Positions 38,386 through 40,736 of a stretch of 40,736 nucleotides of DNA are shown one piece after another. Each line of letters starts with the position of its first letter. Position 1 is the first letter of the stretch. This DNA comes from WHSV01 sp050694055. GTDB taxonomy: Bacteria; Actinomycetota; CADDZG01; WHSQ01. Where the stretch lies: the NCBI GenBank assembly GCA_050694055.1, contig JBOGWX010000026.1, forward strand, positions 1 to 40,736, given 5' to 3'. A program made the position numbers and the translations under genes. The notes below the pieces were generated by a model. It worked only from the letters and a program-made list of their open reading frames with translations, had not been told where the DNA came from and made no database searches.

Positions 38386-40044
38386 TTAGTCGCGCCGCTG
38401 AGGCTCCATCGGTATCTGCACCCCTCGCTGCGCGGCGACCTCGGCCGCCCTCGAGTAGCCGGCGTCGACATGGCGCATGACGCCGGTGCCGGGATCGGTG
38501 GTCAGAACCGTCACGAGCCGTTCGGCCGCATCCCGCGAACCGTCCGCGACGACGACCATGCCGGCGTGAATCGACAGTCCGATCCCGACGCCGCCCCCGT
38601 GGTGGACACTGACCCAGTGGGCGCCGGCCGCGGTGTTGAGCAGGGCGTTGAGGATCGGCCAGTCCGCGATCGCATCCGAGCCGTCGACCATGCCCTCGGT
38701 CTCCCGGTAGGGAGACGCAACCGAGCCGGCGTCGAGGTGATCCCGTCCGATCACCAGGGGAGCGGCTACCCGGCCCTCGGCGACCAGATCGTTGAACACC
38801 GCGCCGGCCTGAGCGCGCTCCCCGTAGCCGAGCCAGCAGATGCGCGCCGGGAGGCCCTGGAAGGCGACCCGCTTCGACGCCAGTGTGATCCAGCGGTGCA
38901 GGCGCTCGTCGCCGGGGAAGAGCTCGAGGATCGCGTCGTCGGTCGCCGCGATATCGGCGGGGTCTCCCGAGAGCGCGGCCCAGCGAAACGGGCCTTTCCC
39001 CTCGCAGAACAGGGGCCGGATGTACTCCTCGACGAAGCCGGGGATGGCGAAGGCATCGTTCACGCCCGCCTGCTGCGCCTGAGCTCTGATGGCGTTGCCG
39101 TACTCGAAGCACACCGCTCCCGCTCGCTGGAAGCCGAGCCACGCTTCGACGTGCTGGGCGACGGACTCGAACGAACGCTTCGTATACCCGCCTGGGTCCT
39201 CGGCGCGCAACGCGGTGGCCTCGTCCAGTGTCAGCCCGGCCGGCACGTAACCACCCAGCATGTCGTGAGCCGAGGTCTGGTCGGTCACGACGTCTGCAGC
39301 GAAACCCCGCTCCAGCAGTTGAGGCAGCACCTCGGCCGCGTTTCCCAGAAGGCCGAGCGACTCCGCGCGCCGCGCGCGACACGCATCCTCTGCCCACGCC
39401 ACGGCCTCATCGACGTCCTCGGTGGCGCGGTCGAGATAGCGCGTGTCGAGCCGCCGGCGGATGCGCTCCGGATCGACCTCGACACACAGGGCGACGCCCT
39501 CGTTCATGGTGACCGCGAGCGGCTGCGCGCCGCCCATGCCCCCGAGCCCCGCCGTGAGGACTATCCGTCCTGCGAGGCTTCCGCCGAAGCGCCGCGCCGC
39601 CAGCTCGGCGAGCGTCTCGTAGGTGCCCTGCAGGATCCCCTGCGTCCCGATGTAGATCCACGAGCCCGCGGTCATCTGACCGAACATCGTGAGCCCGTCC
39701 GCCTCGAGCCGGTTGAACTCGTCCCACGTCGCCCAGCGGGGCACCAGCATGGCGTTGCTGATGAGCACGCGCGGCGCTCGCTCGTGCGTGGTGAAGATCC
39801 CCACCGGCTTACCCGACTGCACCAGCAGCGTCTCGTCGCCTGCCAGGCCCCGAAGCGACTCGACGAGCGCGTCGAAGGCGGCCCACGACCGGGCGGCTCT
39901 GCCCGTTCCGCCGTAGACGACGAGCTCGTCGGGACGCTCTGCGACCTCCGGGTCGAGGTTGTTCATCAGCATGCGCAGCGCCGCCTCCTGCGGCCAGCCT
40001 CTGCAGCTGAGGTCGGTCCCGCGCGGCGCTCGAACCGTTCTCAT
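38386..40044 (-). CDS. hutU: Urocanate hydratase HutU
   Basis: GAGGAG lies 3 nt before ATG 40044. The 552-residue product has normal urocanase length and marks: RGTDLSCRGWPQEAALRMLM and NNLDPEVAE at the start, GQMTAGSWIYIGTQGILQGT, the NAD+-binding LTAGLGGMGGAQPLAVTMN, the conserved Cys in YIRPLFCEGKGPFRWAAL, and HHGGGVGIGLSIHAGMVVVAD. It adds water to urocanate to form imidazolonepropionate, using NAD+ as an electrophile. It converges with the HutF-like gene (18 nt between stops) and is the last of four hut genes on alternating strands. Confidence 0.97.
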   Translation of the reverse strand: MRTVRAPRGTDLSCRGWPQEAALRMLMNNLDPEVAERPDELVVYGGTGRAARSWAAFDALVESLRGLAGDETLLVQSGKPVGIFTTHERAPRVLISNAMLVPRWATWDEFNRLEADGLTMFGQMTAGSWIYIGTQGILQGTYETLAELAARRFGGSLAGRIVLTAGLGGMGGAQPLAVTMNEGVALCVEVDPERIRRRLDTRYLDRATEDVDEAVAWAEDACRARRAESLGLLGNAAEVLPQLLERGFAADVVTDQTSAHDMLGGYVPAGLTLDEATALRAEDPGGYTKRSFESVAQHVEAWLGFQRAGAVCFEYGNAIRAQAQQAGVNDAFAIPGFVEEYIRPLFCEGKGPFRWAALSGDPADIAATDDAILELFPGDERLHRWITLASKRVAFQGLPARICWLGYGERAQAGAVFNDLVAEGRVAAPLVIGRDHLDAGSVASPYRETEGMVDGSDAIADWPILNALLNTAAGAHWVSVHHGGGVGIGLSIHAGMVVVADGSRDAAERLVTVLTTDPGTGVMRHVDAGYSRAAEVAAQRGVQIPMEPQRRD

Positions 40045-40291
40045 GTGCTCCTCGTGCCCCCTTGCGCTCGACGCTCCGGGCCTACTTGACCGCATCTCGG
40101 CCCCGGGGGCAAGGGGTCGAGGCGGCGAAGCCCGGATGCGGAGAGTGAGCGAAGTGACAAAAAATCTGCTGTGGTCGGTGGTTTGATAACTCTCCGTAGT
40201 TGCAATTCCGGGTGCCCCGCATCGATAAGTGGCACCATGGGTAGGCACAGGCGGACGAGAGACAAACGGTGTCCCAGAGAGGAGATAGCAG
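40045..40291. other. Intergenic region with candidate promoter for the DUF5679 gene
   Basis: This 247-nt divergent gap has no gene. TTGCAA (40200-40205), 18 nt and GATAAG (40224-40229) make a plausible rightward promoter. The left side should hold the hutU promoter, but I see no clear hexamers or operator palindrome there. Confidence 0.4.
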
Positions 40292-40453
40292 ATGGCGGAG
40301 ACCTACAACGGCTACTGCGTGAAATGCCGTGAGAAGCGCGACTTCGAGGGCGAGGTCAAGGAGCTCGCCAACGGCTCGAAGGCGGCGCAGGGCCAGTGCC
40401 CCGTCTGCGGGACGAAGATGACCCGCATGCTTCCCAAGAGCGCCAAAGCCTGA
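40292..40453 (+). CDS. DUF5679 zinc-ribbon protein
   Basis: SD GAGAGGAG precedes ATG 40292. The 53-residue protein is a compact zinc ribbon: TYNGYCVKCREKRDFEG at the start and GQCPVCGTKMTRMLPK at the end give two CxxC pairs, with ELANGSKAAQ between. This is the small DUF5679 family, common in Actinomycetota, with no established function; the fold suggests nucleic-acid or protein binding. It is followed 20 nt later by a clear intrinsic terminator, so it is a single-gene transcript. Confidence 0.85.
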   Translation: MAETYNGYCVKCREKRDFEGEVKELANGSKAAQGQCPVCGTKMTRMLPKSAKA

Positions 40454-40473
40454 GCCGCCGAACTTTCCAGAGG

Positions 40474-40498
40474 GGCCGCCCCGCAGGGGGCGGCCTTT
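40474..40498 (+). terminator. Intrinsic terminator of the DUF5679 gene
   Basis: GGCCGCCCC-GCAG-GGGGCGGCC forms a perfect nine-base-pair stem with a four-base loop, followed by TTT. It lies 20 nt after the stop codon. Confidence 0.75.
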
Positions 40499-40579
40499 CG
40501 CGTTGCGGCCGGCGGCGCCGACAGCCAGCCTGCGCGCCGCCCTGACGAACGGACCGAGCCTAAGGGTGTCTTTCCTAGA

Positions 40580-40736
40580 ATGGCCAAATCCTGCGGTACA
40601 TGCGGTGCGCCAATGGACCGCATGGACCGCATGGACCGCATGGACCGCATGGACCGCATGGACCGCATGGACCGCATGGACCGCATGGACCGCATGGACC
40701 GCATGGACCGCATGGACCGCATGGACCGCATGGACC
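40580..40736 (+). CDS. Cys-motif protein with (Met-Asp-Arg)n repeats, 3' end beyond window
   Basis: ATG 40580 opens a frame reading MAKSCGTCGAPM and then continues as Asp-Arg-Met tripeptides to the edge of the window, at least thirteen Met-Asp-Arg units. The CxxC element could be half of a zinc ribbon. No SD is seen; TAAGGG at 40561 or TAGAAT at 40576 could be promoter parts. The repeat DNA is open in all six frames, so an open frame alone is weak evidence. The in-frame Cys motif directly before the repeat is the main support for this frame. Function is unknown, and the repeat may be a mutational expansion or an assembly artefact. Confidence 0.35.
   Translation, partial: MAKSCGTCGAPMDRMDRMDRMDRMDRMDRMDRMDRMDRMDRMDRMDRMDRMD
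40613..40736 (+). repeat. Perfect 9-bp tandem repeat (ATGGACCGC)n
   Basis: ATGGACCGC is repeated 13 times without a single mismatch, plus seven more bases, and then the window ends. The total length is therefore unknown. Complete identity indicates recent expansion by slippage, or an assembly end effect. Confidence 0.95.

Noticed and set aside
38470..40089. 539-codon open frame on the plus strand opposite hutU
   Set aside because: It is antisense to a complete urocanase and its sequence is Arg/Asp/Gly-rich with no motif. Long antisense frames are expected at this GC content.
40613..40736. CRISPR array
   Set aside because: The unit is a 9-bp head-to-tail repeat with no spacers and no cas genes nearby.

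Overview
This is high-GC, gene-dense bacterial DNA that reads as an uncultured or deep-branching member of the Actinomycetota. The evidence is family content, not an rRNA gene: a DUF5319 protein, a DUF5679 zinc-ribbon protein, a FolP2-type dihydropteroate synthase homologue, a PASTA-domain Ser/Thr kinase, an H1-like Lys/Ala-rich DNA-binding protein, a steroid-style FadE/SDR/MaoC cluster, and the 7TM-like sensor/RsbU families common in this phylum. No rRNA, tRNA, transposase, phage gene or CRISPR array was recognised.

Layout. (1) 1-8374 is a signalling island. Four tandem paralogous membrane sensor proteins are joined by 4-nt start/stop overlaps; one is short at the N-terminus and two are frameshifted. 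A decayed antisense coiled-coil gene follows, then a GAF-PP2C(SpoIIE)-HATPase fusion, two STAS anti-anti-sigma proteins and a conserved unknown protein. (2) 8411-14267 holds a phytoene-desaturase-like oxidoreductase, a GNAT acetyltransferase, ligA and a DUF2339 membrane protein. A minus-strand terminator and about 400 nt of non-coding DNA follow. (3) 14698-19849 is one operon for acyl-CoA beta-oxidation: two unlike acyl-CoA dehydrogenases, an SDR and three MaoC/hot-dog hydratases. It sits behind a perfect TetR-type palindrome. (4) 19853-25377 holds a rhomboid protease, an EEP nuclease/phosphatase, a lipoprotein plus PASTA kinase pair with a structured leader, a NUDIX hydrolase and an EamA transporter that diverge from a 24-bp gap. 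(5) 25383-32596 holds a FolP2-like protein, a tiny antisense FlgM-like ORF, a CheY-like receiver with a prepilin peptidase, a REC-GGDEF-LuxR regulator, DUF5319, ParA with a zinc-ribbon partner, an H1-like protein, a patatin phospholipase and a small unknown gene. (6) 32952-40044 holds dodecin, an MBL hydrolase and a histidine-utilisation set (hutI, hutH, a HutF-like amidohydrolase, hutU) placed on alternating strands. (7) The last 450 nt carry a DUF5679 gene, a clear terminator and an ORF that turns into a perfect 9-bp tandem repeat encoding (Met-Asp-Arg)n and runs off the window.

How the parts work together. Region 1 looks like a partner-switching stress pathway: membrane and GAF inputs feed a combined STAS phosphatase and anti-sigma-type kinase acting on two STAS switches, although no sigma factor is in view. 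Region 3 should carry out successive beta-oxidation steps on an unusual, possibly polycyclic or branched acyl-CoA. Region 6 should convert histidine to urocanate, imidazolonepropionate and formiminoglutamate, with deimination by the HutF-like enzyme as the likely next step.

Several genes have a -10-like hexamer 6-9 nt before the start codon and no Shine-Dalgarno sequence, which points to frequent leaderless transcription. Start codons given below were chosen from SD sequences, overlaps and family start positions and may differ by a few codons from other annotations.
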